Below are positions 35,057 to 46,584 of a stretch of 64,000 bases of DNA, one piece after another. Position 1 is the first letter of the stretch, and the number at the start of each line of letters is the position of its first letter. This DNA is from Adiantum capillus-veneris (taxonomy: Eukaryota; Streptophyta; Polypodiopsida; Polypodiales; Pteridaceae), in the NCBI GenBank assembly GCA_014529385.2, contig CM043969.1, positions 27,113,946 through 27,177,945 on the forward strand, written 5' to 3'. The notes under the pieces are model-generated. The model was given only the letters and a program-made list of their open reading frames with translations, made no database searches and had not been told where the DNA came from. Made by a program: the position numbers and the translations under genes.

Positions 35057-36345
35057 AGATCCTGTTGCACTCAGTAATCCGAAGTTAGCGTTTTTTCATA
35101 TCAGCTGAGAAACTGAGTTTTAACTATGCAAATGACTTGAAAATTGAAAATCAAGCTTAAAAGGAACTTGTGAAACTGTGCATGTGCTTACAGTGCAATT
35201 TTGGCCAAAATTTCACAGTTAGACATCCTACGCGTAGGATGTCTTTTTCATTAGATTTGGGTGATATTTGACATGCCGGTGGTCCTTGGCCTGTACAACA
35301 TGGCTATGTGCTTGGATTTGGATTTGGGCATCAGAAAGTGGAATTCTGGATTGATTCAGGCTTTAGGTCATAACTTGGGTAAAAAGTCCACATCAGGTAG
35401 CAAGAGATGTCCAAATGGGTTGAAAATTGATATATGGGGTCATTGCATCATGGTATTGGCTCCCATGATGTCAATCTTTGCACTGATGGTCAAAATTATG
35501 CTGGAGACATCCTACGCGTAGGATGTCTATTTCATCAAAATGGCTTGGGATTTGTTCTGTGGGTAGTCCTTGGCATGTGGAACATGGCCATGCTCTTGGA
35601 TTTTGATTTGGACAAGAATTGATGTTGGTTAGACCCTGGGTAGTGTTTTTGGGCTCAAAAAGTGTAACTTGAAGGTGTTGGTGGTCAAAAATGATTAGAA
35701 TGTCTTCAAACTTGGTATATGAGCTCTTAAAGATGATAAGAAAAGATCTGGGATGTAAAAGTACCCTTTGTAGGCCAAAAATGTCAGATAGACATCCTAC
35801 GCGTGGATGTCTACTTCTTCAATTTTTGCAGGTGACCACACAGATTGGTTGGCTATGTGCTCCTGAATGTGTTGTACAAGTTTTGCTAGGTCTATGGTCC
35901 ATTATTGACTTTATGCCCTAACTTTGTGTTTTTTTCATGCATATGAGATCAATGTTGGTTCAAATGGGATGAAACTTGGTGGCTAGCATGTAAAGGCTAT
36001 TCAAAAAATGTGTGTGATGAAAAATGTTGGGTTCTGTGCCCAAAAATTCCCTTGAGACATCCTATGGGTAGGATGTCTCCTGATGATTTTTTCTTGGAGA
36101 CTGCCACTAGTGCCTGCCCTTGGTCCCCCTGAGTCCCCTTCAAGCCTAATTTCAACAAAAAAGTCAAATGGATAGAAAGTAACTCTGTGTGTGGATTTTA
36201 GAGCCTCTAAGCTGTTTTCTGACTTTTGGAGTGCTTTTCGGCGATGAAATTTCTTGATATTGGTCTCCATAGCTTCCCGATCCCTTGGGAATCCTTGCCG
36301 AATGGTTTTTGTCGACTTTGGCTTCATTGGAGCACCTTTTGGCAA
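35057..36345 (-). repeat. Leader of gypsy A with four palindromes at about 270-285 bp spacing
   Basis: Copies of the 24-bp palindrome (AGACATCCTACG plus its reverse complement) lie at 35221-35244 (perfect), 35505-35528 (perfect), 35790-35812 (one base lost) and 36055-36078 (centre altered). Surrounding DNA is a diverged tandem repeat (for example GTCCTTGGCCTGTACAACAT / GTCCTTGGCATGTGGAACAT). Position upstream of the first ORF fits an untranslated leader. Confidence 0.8.
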
Positions 36346-37678
36346 TTTGTTGCTCTAGAAGTACCCTTGGCCGCGTTTACATGTCTTTGATGATTTGTGG
36401 TGGTCTACCACCATAGGAATTGGTTGTTGGTGGCCTAGGAAAGCCGCTCGTGAGGTTTGGTGGCAAACGGACATGCGGTTTGGCCGCGAGAGCTATTTGA
36501 CGCTTTGTGTGTCTGATGCCGTTTCAGAAGTTTCGTGCCACTTCGGGTCATCTTTTGGTTGTGTGGGCTACATAGACTTGTCGAGAACATCGTGATGCTC
36601 CTACCCATGAATTTTGGTAGCATTTGGGCGCCTTTCCGCCGATTTTCCATTTGGTGGCCTCTTGCGGGATTCTAGGAATTAGGGTTTTTCCCGATGGTTT
36701 TCTACTGCCTTTGGACATCCAAAATTGGTCTCCTATGCTAGGGTAAGCTGCCGATGAAGCCTCGTTGCTTTTGGGTTAGCCGTTAGGTGGCCACTTCTAG
36801 TTGTAGGTCTCTACTGCCCGCTTTATGTGTGAACCCTACGCTAGTTTTCGCGACAAAACGACAAACATGCGCGAAAAGCTCAAGGTGGTGAGCCTACATC
36901 TCATGTTTGAAGTCCGTCGGGTAGTCGTGCGCGTCGTAGAAGCTGCTGGAAGTTTCTCTTGCTCTAGGTGGCAGAAGCTCTCTCTTAGTGGACAATAGTG
37001 AAAATGAGCTAAAAATGAGGTGAAATTTTCTTATAATGGAGGTCCCCGAACCACTTTTCATGAAATTTGACATGTGCTCCCAACTTCTTGCCAGATGTGG
37101 TTTAGGCTAAAAAATTTCTTGATTTGGACTCCATTTGTCTTGTTTACCAGAAATTTGGCATTTCGGTCAAAATCTGGCCAAAACACGCTTTCCGCTCTAG
37201 TCTCATAGTCGCACCCCCACTATACCATAGGTTTTCCTATAGTCACTGATCATCCCCATATTTTTTGTTTTTCATTACGACCGTTTTTCACCTGCTTTTT
37301 GTGTTTTTGATGTTTTTTTGTCAAAAGTTAGCAAAATTAAAAGGAAAATAGCAAATCAAACCCAAAAGATTCCCAAAAATCATAATAAATCAAAAACATC
37401 ACTGCAAAACATTATATACACTCACATGCAATTTTTATGGCCGGATTTCTCCGTTTTATCAATATGTTGCCTGAAAAATGGCTATTTCTACTTATATACA
37501 CACACCTAGGGGCTTGATTTGGCGTTTGGACCCATATACCTGTAGATTTATGCTGTGTAAGGGCATATATACTTGGGTTAGTCCAAAAAATTTCACAATC
37601 AAACAACAACCCTTAAAAATAGTCGAAAAACACGCCCTTTTTTGCTCTTTTTTCTATTGGGTCCGCATTTGAGAATGC
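36346..37678. other. No gene recognised; junction between elements A and B
   Basis: Neither the 5' LTR expected for A nor the 3' LTR expected for B is recognisable here. Reading frames are short. The join may be a deletion or recombination scar between the two elements. Confidence 0.5.
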
Positions 37679-37680
37679 CT

Positions 37681-37693
37681 ACCCCCCTCCTAG
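37681..37693 (-). other. Candidate polypurine tract of element B
   Basis: Minus strand CTAGGAGGGGGGT, after the 3' coding region. It resembles D's tract (GGAGGGGGAGAG). No matching LTR follows. Confidence 0.4.
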
Positions 37694-37931
37694 CCGGAGT
37701 CCTCCCGGACGACAAGGTGTGCCGTGCATGGGTTAAAACTCGTGCTAATTCTCGGCCATGTAATGTGGACCTATAGATGCATACTTGGTCAATGCATGGA
37801 AAAAATTAATGCTGTGCAAGAGGAAGGTATAAGCAATAAGCTTATTGGCATTCGCCGTCGAGGTTTCCTGTTTGTTGTTGATTTGGTTGGCAGATTTTCT
37901 TTGCAAGTAAGAGTTGTAACTCTACCGCTCT

Positions 37932-38534
37932 CTATTGGATTGCATTTCCTGCAAAAGTCGGTTGTTGTGCTGCTACTATCGAACTGACCGTAGTCATCTC
38001 CTTGGAGATAATTGTCATGGTTGAATTCGCCATATTCTTTTTCTCTTTTGCTTTCCATTTGTAGCTTTGCTGTGCCAGTTTTTGTATGTTTATTGCTACT
38101 TCATTGGTTGCCTTTGTTTTGCTGTTAATGGGCACCCAAATACATCGGTTTGTTGGTTTCCTATGCAGAGTTTGTCTGCCTTCCAATGATGCTTGTACTG
38201 AAGGGAGTTCCTTTTGATTTGGTTTCGGGATCCAAATGCGAGTCATATTGGGATTTTTGCTGAGCATTTTCTTTGGGATCCATATCTGTTTTAGTCCTGT
38301 GGTTATTTGTCTAACTGTCTGTTTCGGTTGACTTCTTCTGTTGTACTGTTCCCTTGGTTTTTGGTTGATTTCTACTGGTTTGTTTGCCATGTTACCTCGA
38401 TCTTCCCGTACCCACACTTGTCTTGCTCGTGTTGGTAGCCTTGTTCTTTTCGCTGCGGTCGGTTTCTCTTGATGCGTGTAGTGAACATGGTTGGCAGTTC
38501 CTTGTTGCTTTGGTTTGTTGTTCTTGAGTGGCAT
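37932..38534 (-). CDS. Element B 3' ORF: basic protein with repeated IW(V/I)P motifs
   Basis: 200-codon minus-strand frame, rich in Lys, Gln, Thr and Asn. A short motif recurs: QVWVREDRG, QIWIPKKMLSKNP, RIWIPKPNQ and CIWVPINSK, about one per 30-45 residues. The same style occurs in D's second ORF. It follows the second protease domain and may be its C-terminal extension after a frameshift. Similar W-V-P-K peptides occur near Gag in other plant elements, so a nucleic-acid or Gag-like role is possible but not shown. Confidence 0.5.
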   Translation of the reverse strand: MPLKNNKPKQQGTANHVHYTHQEKPTAAKRTRLPTRARQVWVREDRGNMANKPVEINQKPREQYNRRSQPKQTVRQITTGLKQIWIPKKMLSKNPNMTRIWIPKPNQKELPSVQASLEGRQTLHRKPTNRCIWVPINSKTKATNEVAINIQKLAQQSYKWKAKEKKNMANSTMTIISKEMTTVSSIVAAQQPTFAGNAIQ

Positions 38535-38585
38535 CCATCTTTTTGGTTCTTTGTCCCTTGACTCTGTTGCTGGTAGCTGATTCCG

Positions 38586-39023
38586 CTATGGTTGGTGAGC
38601 AAATGCTATCACCTGTTGTTCTTGGGCATGCTGAATCTTGACTGCATCTGCATTCCAATCGATATGCACATTGTACTCTTTTTGCCACGGTTGTCCCAAT
38701 AACAGGGGGTGTTGTGTGCTTTCATCGTGAACCACATAAAACTTGTGTGGGTAAATATATTGATGTATTTGTACATGCAATATAGTCCATCCCAATGTTT
38801 TCAACAAATATGATGTACTACTTTCCAGCACTTGTGGAGTAGGATGTAGTTGTCCTTGTTTTTGCTGGAGCTGTTTGTATAATCTGTAAGAGATTAAATT
38901 TGCTTGAGCTCCAGAATCAAGCAATGCCATCGATTCAACTTGATTGCTACCCACTTTGATTGAATCTATTGGCTCCATTGTGTCTTCATCAAACTTCGTT
39001 AGTCGAATGGCGTTGATTCGCAA
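38586..39023 (-). CDS. Element B second retropepsin-like domain, downstream of integrase
   Basis: 146-codon minus-strand frame. It contains MALLDSGAQANLISYRLYKQ (the D-S-G-A active site after two hydrophobic residues) and, about 80 residues later, HPLLLGQPWQKEYNVHIDW (the I/L-L-G flap-end motif), which together mark a retropepsin fold. This is separate from the canonical protease at 43957-43358 and lies after integrase, an unusual position. It might process the 3' ORF product or be a captured or duplicated domain. Confidence 0.65.
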   Translation of the reverse strand: MRINAIRLTKFDEDTMEPIDSIKVGSNQVESMALLDSGAQANLISYRLYKQLQQKQGQLHPTPQVLESSTSYLLKTLGWTILHVQIHQYIYPHKFYVVHDESTQHPLLLGQPWQKEYNVHIDWNADAVKIQHAQEQQVIAFAHQP

Positions 39024-39101
39024 TGGTGATCCACATTGTTGTTGTTACCGTAGAAGCTTTCTTTTTGCAATGCGTTCTTTTGCTTCTGCTTGAGCTTCGT
39101 C

Positions 39102-40110
39102 TCATACCCTCTGTTTTTCCTTCATGTGTTGTTTTTCTTGATGAATTTGTTGAATTATATCTTGTGTGAGTGGTAAATGATATTTCTTTAAGCGACACCC
39201 ACTAATCCAATTTGGTATCTCCTCACCTGCTAATGTAGCAAGCTTGACAGCTCCGCTTTGTGATGGATCACTAATCACAAAGGGTCCCATACCTCGCTTT
39301 TTAAGTTTTTTGGCATGTTGCTTCAAAGTATAAACAAGTACATAATCACCTATTTTGAACTCTTTCGTCCGAACATGCTTGTCAAAAAACTCTTTTTGTC
39401 TTCTCTTTTAGCATAGATCGAAGCTACAGCTCTTAGGCGAAGTTCATCTAGCTTCTCAAGGTCATCAATTCTTGAAGAGAGCTCATGTCGTGTCCATTCT
39501 AGGCGTTTTGCCACTCTTAGAGTTGGAATAAAAAACTCTATGGGTAATATAGCATTTAGGCCAAACACCATGTTGTACGGTGTTGTTCCTATCAATGTTT
39601 TGTAAGGTATCCCATATGCCCATTGTGTTGAGTGTAGCTACTGATCCCAATCTGTTCTTGCCTCTAAGACAATTTTAGTGAGAACCGTGCATAGTGTTTT
39701 GTTTGTGGCTTCAGCTTGACCAGTTGCCTGTGGATGATACGGGACAGATTTCCTATGTATGACCATGAATTCCTCTAGCAGATATTTAATGACTTCATTA
39801 AGAAAACGCGTTCCTCTATCAGTGACAATTTCTATTAGTAAACCATATCGTACAAAAACATTCTCATACAAAAATTGTGTAGTGGTCCGTGCATCTGCTT
39901 TTTGTGTTGCCTTGGCTTCCGCCCATTTTGTGAGATAGTCCGTGGCAACAATGATATATTGGGTATGGGTGCGATATGCAGGGGGTGAAATAGGCCCTAC
40001 AAAATCAATGCCTCATTTTGCAAATGCCTTTGCTCCCATCATTGGCCATAGAGGCATCTCATCTCTCTTTATCGGCACCTTGGTACGCTGACATGCGTCA
40101 CAATGCTTTA
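39102..40110 (-). pseudogene. Element B integrase core and C-terminus
   Basis: Minus strand. VTDRGTRFLNEVIKYLLEE and YHPQATGQAEATNKTL (39871-39638) are the second Asp and Glu regions. TTPYNMVFGLNAILPIE follows at 39595, and KKLKKRGMGPFVISDPSQ with LKKYHLPL (39326-39102) is the GPY/F-type C-terminus. The first Asp region (GIDFVGPI-like) falls in the interval 40000-40050. Stops separate the pieces. Confidence 0.8.
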
Positions 40111-40634
40111 CAAACTCCTCAGCATCCATATGCAATGTAGGCCACCATATTCCGCGGTTAAGACAATTTTTGCCGTCTTATCGCCTGAAAAATGACCGCC
40201 ACTTATTCCGCCATGTGCGTGTTTGAGAATCAGTAGGTAATCACTTTCACTTGCACAGATTCTAAGTTGATTGTCTTTTCCTCTCTTATAAAGTTGATTT
40301 TCAATTAACTGAAAGTCACGAGCCTCCAACTCTATAGCCCTCTTTGGTGCTCTTGTTATGTTTTCAGGAAACGTCTTTGTGGTTAAGAAGTCAATGATAT
40401 ATTGACTCCATGTAGGTGCAATGTTTACCTAAACAATGTCGCGTGATCCACTGGTCGTTTGGCACTACATATAGTACAATTGTTCACATAAGCATGTGTG
40501 TCTGCGTACATAGTTGGACAATAAATCCCTAACTGTTTCAGTCTCTGATGTGTTTTCATTGTTGAACAATGAAACGCACAATCCTGGCCATGTGCTTCTT
40601 CTAGATAGCACTCGACTCTTCCGGATTTATACAT
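40108..40634 (-). pseudogene. Element B integrase: two consecutive HHCC zinc-binding modules
   Basis: Module 1 (40634-40425): EEAHGQDCAFHCSTMKTHQR then YVNNCTICSAKRP, that is H-x6-H and C-x2-C. The frame then shifts and a linker (NIAPTWSQYII, RAPKRAIELEARDFQLIENQ) leads to module 2 (40329-40108): LKHAHGGISGGHFSGDKTAK, followed by its C-x2-C. Gypsy integrases normally carry one such module. Each has its own conserved GIYCPTM or AGIWWP-type segment. Confidence 0.65.
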
Positions 40635-40777
40635 AATCGTAGAATTTGATCTAATCCTAGATGATACAATCGTCCTGCTATCAACTGGAAGTTTTTTGTT
40701 TGCCGAATTGTTTGCTGTTTGGTTCTGTTTTCCCTGTTATCAAATCTTCCTCCAAAGGAAAGAATGTTAACAATTTC

Positions 40778-41415
40778 TTAAGACCATTTGGGTATCATTC
40801 CAATATTGAAAAGATAAGCATCTGGTATGTCATCATCCACTCCTTCAGGAGCTTCCCCATTGTGTATCCTTGAAAGATGATCTGCCCGTAGATGTGTTTT
40901 ACCCTTTTTCACTACCACTGTGAAATCAAACTCAAGCAATATAATAAACCAGCGTACAATTCTCCCAGTATTGCATGGTTTATTCACCAGATACAACATA
41001 GCTTGATGATCTGTGAAGAACACAAATTTGTTTGCAAGCAAATAATGCCGAAATTTCTTTACAGCATAAATCATTCCTAACCCCTCTTGTTCGGTGGTTG
41101 TGTAGTTCTTTTCCGCACTGTTTAACTGTCGGCTTGCATAAAAAACTGAAAAATCCATTGTTCCGTCTCCAGGTTGAGCCACAATACTCCCGATTTCATA
41201 TGCAGAAGCATGAATGTGAATATGGAATATCTTTTCCCAATCCGGTGCTTTAAGTACAGGTGCTGATACAAGGTTTTCCTTAGCTTTTGGAATGAAGTTT
41301 CACACTCCTCAGTCCAGTCGAAATTAACTAACAAACGATACAGAGGTTGTGCAATAACTGCATACATATATATAAATCTTCGATAATATCCGCAGTGTCC
41401 CATGAAGGATTGCAC
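40778..41415 (-). pseudogene. Element B RNase H and RT tail
   Basis: Frames 41415-41122 and 41182-40778. MQSFMGHCGYYRRFIYMYA and FDWTEECETSFQKL are the RT-to-RNase H connection. VFYASRQLNSAEKNYTTTEQ, LLANKFVFFTDHQAMLYL and RADHLSRI are the gypsy RNase H motifs. One frame change separates them. No second, archaeal-type RNase H is present here, unlike in element A. Confidence 0.85.
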
Positions 41416-41499
41416 TTGTTTCGCATTAGTAGGCCTGGGTAGGTCTACTATGACTTTGACTTTATCTAGGTCAGTGGTTATGCCATTTCTTGAGACAAT

Positions 41500-42468
41500 G
41501 TGTCCTCAGATGCGGCCTCGCCTAACCATGAAACTGCACTTTTCTGGGTTAAGACATATTCACTATGTTCTGCATTTTTCAAATACCTTTTGCAAATGGT
41601 CAATATGTTCATCTCGTAGAAGAGAGTGTACACAAAGATCATCCATGTATAGCTCTAAGAATATCCTCAGGTATTCTTTGAACGCATGCATCATCAATCT
41701 CTGAAAAGTAGTAGGGACATTAGTCAGGCCAAAAGGCATAACTCGATACGCATATATTCCCCATTCCGTGGAAAATGCTGTTTTGTGTTGATCCTCTAAA
41801 GCAATTGCTAGTTGGTTATACCCCGAAAACCCATCTAGAAAGGAATAAGCCTGCTTTCCGGCTATCCTCTCAAGTACGGGTTCCGTGATTGGTAAGGGAT
41901 AATTATCCCGTATGGTGGCTGCATTTACTTTTTTGAGGTTCACAAACACTTGTAGTTTTGCGTTCTTTTTTGGGAATACCACTATGGGTGACATCCAATC
42001 TGTATGTTCAATTTCATAAATGAATTCAGCATCCATCAACTTGTCAATCTCCTCTTTGATTCATTTAGCAAATGTGTCATTATATGTATAAGGACGTTGT
42101 TTGCTAGGTTTGGCATCCGATTTTAAAGGAATTGTATGTTGACATATCGATGGATCAACTCCTTTGAGGTCTTTGTAGGACCATGCAAACACATCTTTAT
42201 ACTTTCTGAGAAGTTGTGTTAACCATTCTTCTTCTTCAGGCTCTAAATCATTGGCAATATAGACAGACTGAGGCTTTTTGCCTGTTTTGTCGAGGTCGAT
42301 TCGTTTTGTTTTTTCTGGCCCATCATAAGATTCCTGATTTGTTCTCTCCCTAATTGGTGGTGTCATTATGATTTTTCTGTCCTGGATGGTGAATTTTTGA
42401 TAGTGTGATGGTACATTCATGTTTCCTTTTTCTGACTCCTCCTGACCATCACTTTCTTCCTCAGTCAT
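41500..42468 (-). pseudogene. Element B reverse transcriptase
   Basis: The pre-RT part (42468-42061) has SICQHTIPLKSDAKPSKQRP and ends in TGA. RT continues at 42039 with WMSPIVVFPKKNAKLQVFVN, YSFLDGFSGYNQLAIA, YRVMPFGLTNVPTTFQ and the catalytic LYMDDLCVHS. Y-M-D-D is unusual but active in some families (Y-[IVL]-D-D is common in plant gypsy). The stop between pre-RT and RT and a frame loss at about 41563 inactivate the copy. Confidence 0.85.
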
Positions 42469-43357
42469 TCATTCCTCTCGTAAAGACCGTTTTAGTTCTT
42501 GGTATTTCTTTTTGCGCTCCAGCTTAGTTCACTCTTGGTTTTTTGTTGTTTCTTTTTTTGAATTTTGCTCTTTTTGTGATTTTGTTTCTGTTTTATCTTT
42601 CCGTACTTGTCTTATTTCCTCGCATGTTCTTTCCCTTTGAACTTTGGAGAATCTCCCTGATATTTGATCTTTTACACAATCCCCTGATTTTACAAGCATT
42701 AGATAGTGAGTTTGATTATTTATCCTGGGCATCAGATTCTCTCTCGCTTTTTTTGCTGCTCGTTTTCTCCTATAACGTTCTTGGCGTCTAGGGTGCTGAT
42801 TGACAAAATCATAAAACTTGATATCCTCTGTTTTCTCCCCACGCTCACTTGAGTTGTCTGAACCCTCATTATCTGCATCGTTATTTACCTCCAGATGCTT
42901 AGAGGAGTTATAAAGCTCTTCTTGTTCTCACGGTTCTTCAATCTCATTTCCTCCTGGTATAACACTTACCATATAACAGGGTTGCACATCATAGCCATCT
43001 TTATCACAAAATTTTGTCGTTGGACTATCTGTAATAGTACAAACATCCAATGTTGCTATTATGTGTTCCCAATTCTAGAGGTTCTAAGGCATCTTCAAGA
43101 AATGGTTCCGGAATATAATCCTTGTTCTCTATTGCTCTTTCTAAGGTGCATTCCTCTCTTTTTAAGCTCCCGCAATGTGAAGCTCCACACATCCATAGTT
43201 CCTTTGGTTTCCCTAACCATGCTGGGAGTTCTGATCCTACCAATGTAGCTGAATCAAATTCTTCCACTGGTGTCTGGTTCACATCCTTGTAACTATAGTC
43301 TTTCAGGTGTATTTTGGTTGTTGTCTCGTCATGTCTGAGGTAGATGTGATCATATAC
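42469..43357 (-). pseudogene. Element B linker between protease and RT
   Basis: Minus-strand pieces such as 43282-43025 (MNQTPVEEFDSATLVGSELP, then SHCGSLKREECTLE) and a Lys/Glu-rich stretch at 42732-42529, with several breaks. No domain recognised. Position between protease and RT suggests polyprotein spacer. Confidence 0.5.
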
Positions 43358-43957
43358 TCAATCTTGGACCATCTTCAATTGTCTCATGAATGGTCTTCCC
43401 AAGATTATCTCGTAATTGTTCTTTTTGTCAAAATCGACTATTGCAAATGTATGCTCATACTCGATTCCGCACGAAGTGACAATTGCCTTTTCTAAGAGTC
43501 CCAAAGGCTTTTCCATGAATCGATCTGCCAATTGCAACTTCATTCTGGTAGCTCTCAAAGCCGGTTTTCCCCATTTTTTCCAGATTTCGTTAGTGGCAAT
43601 AGCGACTCCTGCTCCACTGTCTAGAATTGCTTTGGAAACTACTCCTTGGAATTCTACTGGTAGAGTGGTGTTTCCATCTTCTCCCTCACAATATTCTCCA
43701 ACCTTGTTTAAAGGTACAGGCCTGGTGTTTAGTTGAGGCTTGTCCAATTCTCTGATCCCTTCCTGAAGTTTTGAGGTGGGGTCTTTTACTCCAAATTTTT
43801 CTAAGAATTTTCCCACTGTGGTCCACATGTTTGGTCGTAACCTTAGGAGTTCGGCTAATATTATTGTGCATGCCACCGGGGTGGATAATAACTCAATCAA
43901 CCCTTGTGAATCCATCACTTTGTTAGAATAAAGTCTCTGAGATGGGATTGCTCTCAC
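43358..43957 (-). CDS. Element B canonical retropepsin
   Basis: 199-codon frame. AILDSGAGVAIATNEIWKKW holds the D-S-G-A active site and NNYEIILGRPFM the I-L-G motif about 70 residues on. It precedes RT as expected in gypsy. It would cut the Gag-Pol polyprotein. Confidence 0.8.
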   Translation of the reverse strand: MRAIPSQRLYSNKVMDSQGLIELLSTPVACTIILAELLRLRPNMWTTVGKFLEKFGVKDPTSKLQEGIRELDKPQLNTRPVPLNKVGEYCEGEDGNTTLPVEFQGVVSKAILDSGAGVAIATNEIWKKWGKPALRATRMKLQLADRFMEKPLGLLEKAIVTSCGIEYEHTFAIVDFDKKNNYEIILGRPFMRQLKMVQD

Positions 43958-44041
43958 CTCAAACTTGGCTTCATACTCTCCTAGGTAAGAGGGTAGAGTT
44001 TTGAGTGAGTCTCGTTGGCTGTGCCCCGAACTAATCGATCC

Positions 44042-46091
44042 CTAGTCTCCCCCTTGTGAATGTACGTCAAAGTTTAGTTGTGATCTTGCCTTGAACTCTT
44101 CAACAAGAGGTAAGATCTCAATTTTCTCTTTTCTCGAGCTATCCATGTGGTAACTCATCTTATTAGCTTCGTTGGCCTCACGGATTTGCTTCCACAGATC
44201 ATCTAGACCATTACAATCCTTTTCCATTTTTGCCAATGTTTTAGGCTGGAACCCATCACTTGCCCCATCTGTTGTATTTGGCACTATGATAGGTTCTCCC
44301 CTAGACTCATAGACATTCGTGAGTCTTTCCTTCATTTCTAATTGTTCTCCTAGAGTTGGTTTGATAGAGGTAGGAGCTGGTACTTCATGCCAACTTGCAG
44401 GTTGACCAAACGGGTTTTCTATCAAGGATTGAGCCGTTTCAATCATCTTTTTACACATTTCCAACCTCTATTTTTCTATTTCAGCATATGGATAAGTCAT
44501 CCATCTTTGCTCTTGGGTTTGGTTCTTTTTGAGTCTGGCTTCATAAGCTTTTAGAAGTGCGTCCAACTGCTCATTTACCTTGTCTACCATCACTGATCCT
44601 GCACTTTTGGGCTCTGCTATTTCCTTGGATGCTACAGTTGCCGTGGTGTGTGAGCTTAGGCTAGCTAGATCCTCTAACCGCTCTAATCTATCCTTCATGT
44701 GTTTCAACTCCTCGGATAGAGCCGTTTGCTCTCGTTCTTTGCTGGCTTTTATCCGCGCCTTTCTAGCTTTCCAAGTGCTTCTCTAATTTTTCGTTTTTGA
44801 ACTTGGGATCGGTTTTTGGATCTTCAATTATGGGTTCTTTGGTCATTCTCTGAGCTTGGGCTCGTGTCACCGCCTGTATAGGTATGATTGTCTCGTTTTC
44901 TGACCCCCCACTGGAAGGCACTGCCTCCAACATGTTTAAGATAGTTTTTTCTCCCTTGCTCGGGTTCTTCGGGCAATCAGGAATCAGATGAGTAACTCCA
45001 CACTCAGTGCAATATGCATTGACTCTAATGATTTCATCATAAGGACAGTCTCTTAGCCAATGGTCTCCACCACACTTGTAGCAGGGTCACTTAGGCTGTT
45101 GAGGTGCTCCTTGAGCTCCTCTTTGTTGGTACGTGTGTCTCTGTCTACCCATGCCCTTGTTGGCTATGAACAACAATGTTCACTCATCCAAGCTATATCT
45201 TCCTTCTCCTGACGCTTGTGCAGCTGTTGGTGGTCCTGTGTTTCCCATCATGCTCCATGATTCTGGCATTGAGGGTTCTTCCGGTGGATAATAGGCCGAA
45301 TTTGCAGCATATCCATTTGGATCTTTGTAATATGCATGCATAGGAACTAAAGACTTCTCTTCCGATTCTGTCACTGTTGGTGTATATCTTATGCCAACTG
45401 GTCGTAGTCCTGGTAGGGGTGGTTGTTGTCCCAATACTGGTTGTGGTCTTTCTACACCTACAGGTCCTGGTAGGTTGCCTGCTTGATACTTAGGCATCGG
45501 TGGAAGTTGAGGATATGTTACTTGAGCTTGGGGAGCGTAAGGTCTCTCTCTCACATATCCCTTGTTATAATAACATTGCTCCGTCCCATGGTTTGTCCAT
45601 TTTTGTTCAATCGCACACCATTTTGGCTGTTTAGCTTGTGGTTTGGCATACAAGTTAAGCTTTTTGAGCACTTCTTCTACAAGCTGCTCCTGGTTTACAG
45701 TTATTTCTCCTTTCGGTGTTGTCTTAGTGGACTTGCTTCCACTTTTTTGGGAAGAGGAATCGTCGTCAAGATCCTTGAACTCACCCTCTTTGTAGACTGC
45801 ACAATTGTCCACAAGGTACATAGCCTCCTTACTTAACTCGTTCAACGTTGTGCTCCTCTTCATATGTAAGTCCTTCTGGAGATCTGCATTCCTTAGTCCT
45901 TGAATAAATATAATCATAAGTCTGGACTGAGTTGGCAGTTCTTCTACAGGAATGAACTTAACATATCTTTTTAATCGTAGGGCTGCCTTTCGCACAGATT
46001 CTCTGTCTTTTTGTTTGAATTTATGGATTTGTGAGACTGTATTATGAGTTATTCCCCGTTGTGAGAATTCCTCAATAAACTCATTGAACAC
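44042..46091 (-). pseudogene. Element B Gag with two C-x2-C-x3-H-x4-C zinc knuckles
   Basis: 46091-45180 reads as retrotransposon Gag (FSQRGITHNTVSQIHKFKQK, RLMIIFIQGLRNADLQKDL) with a Pro/Gln-rich tail. After a stop come two zinc knuckles: CYKCGGDHWLRDC (45083-45045) and CTECGVTHLIPDC (45011-44973). Both have three residues, not the usual four, before His. Then follow 44707-44042 (helical, EARLKKNQTQEQ, MKERLTNVYESR). The frame is broken by several stops, for example at 45177. Confidence 0.75.
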
Positions 46092-46584
46092 TTCTCCATA
46101 GACTCAAAGTCTCTTCGCTCCACAGAGTCAAACCAAGTAGCAGCGTCATCTTCTAGGGTTAGTCCAAACCTTGAAAATTGGGTAGGGAAGTCTTACACCT
46201 CTTCTGCTCTAATTACTCGCACAAAGGCTGCCACATGATCTCTAGGATCTTTGTTTTGAGTGTATTTCTTGTTTACCCATTTTTGCACTTGAGAAGGTCT
46301 AATTCTACGATGGTCTACAAACCTCATCATTGGATCTCCTTGCTCTAATCTATAAGACTCCTCTGGACTTTGGTAGTGGGCTAGTTCCCCTCCCAGTGAT
46401 GCTCCTAAGCCGTAATTTTTGATGGTTCTTGTAAGAGATGGTTCATCTCTTTGAACTCGTTCTATGGGTGGTCTTCCCGGCTCTGTTGACCCTTGTGTTC
46501 TTGGTTTACTCTCACCTTGATATCTCGAATAAAGTGGTGTGGTTCCTGTAAATCCCCTAGCCCTCGTGCGACTTGATAATCATC

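Noticed and set aside
35221-36078. Regularly spaced palindromes as a CRISPR-like repeat/spacer array
   Set aside because: Spacing is about 270-285 bp, intervening DNA is itself a diverged tandem repeat, and no cas-like gene exists here.
36001-36345. 114-codon minus-strand ORF in A's leader
   Set aside because: It overlaps a palindrome copy and leader repeat; no motif and no similarity to the B or D proteins.
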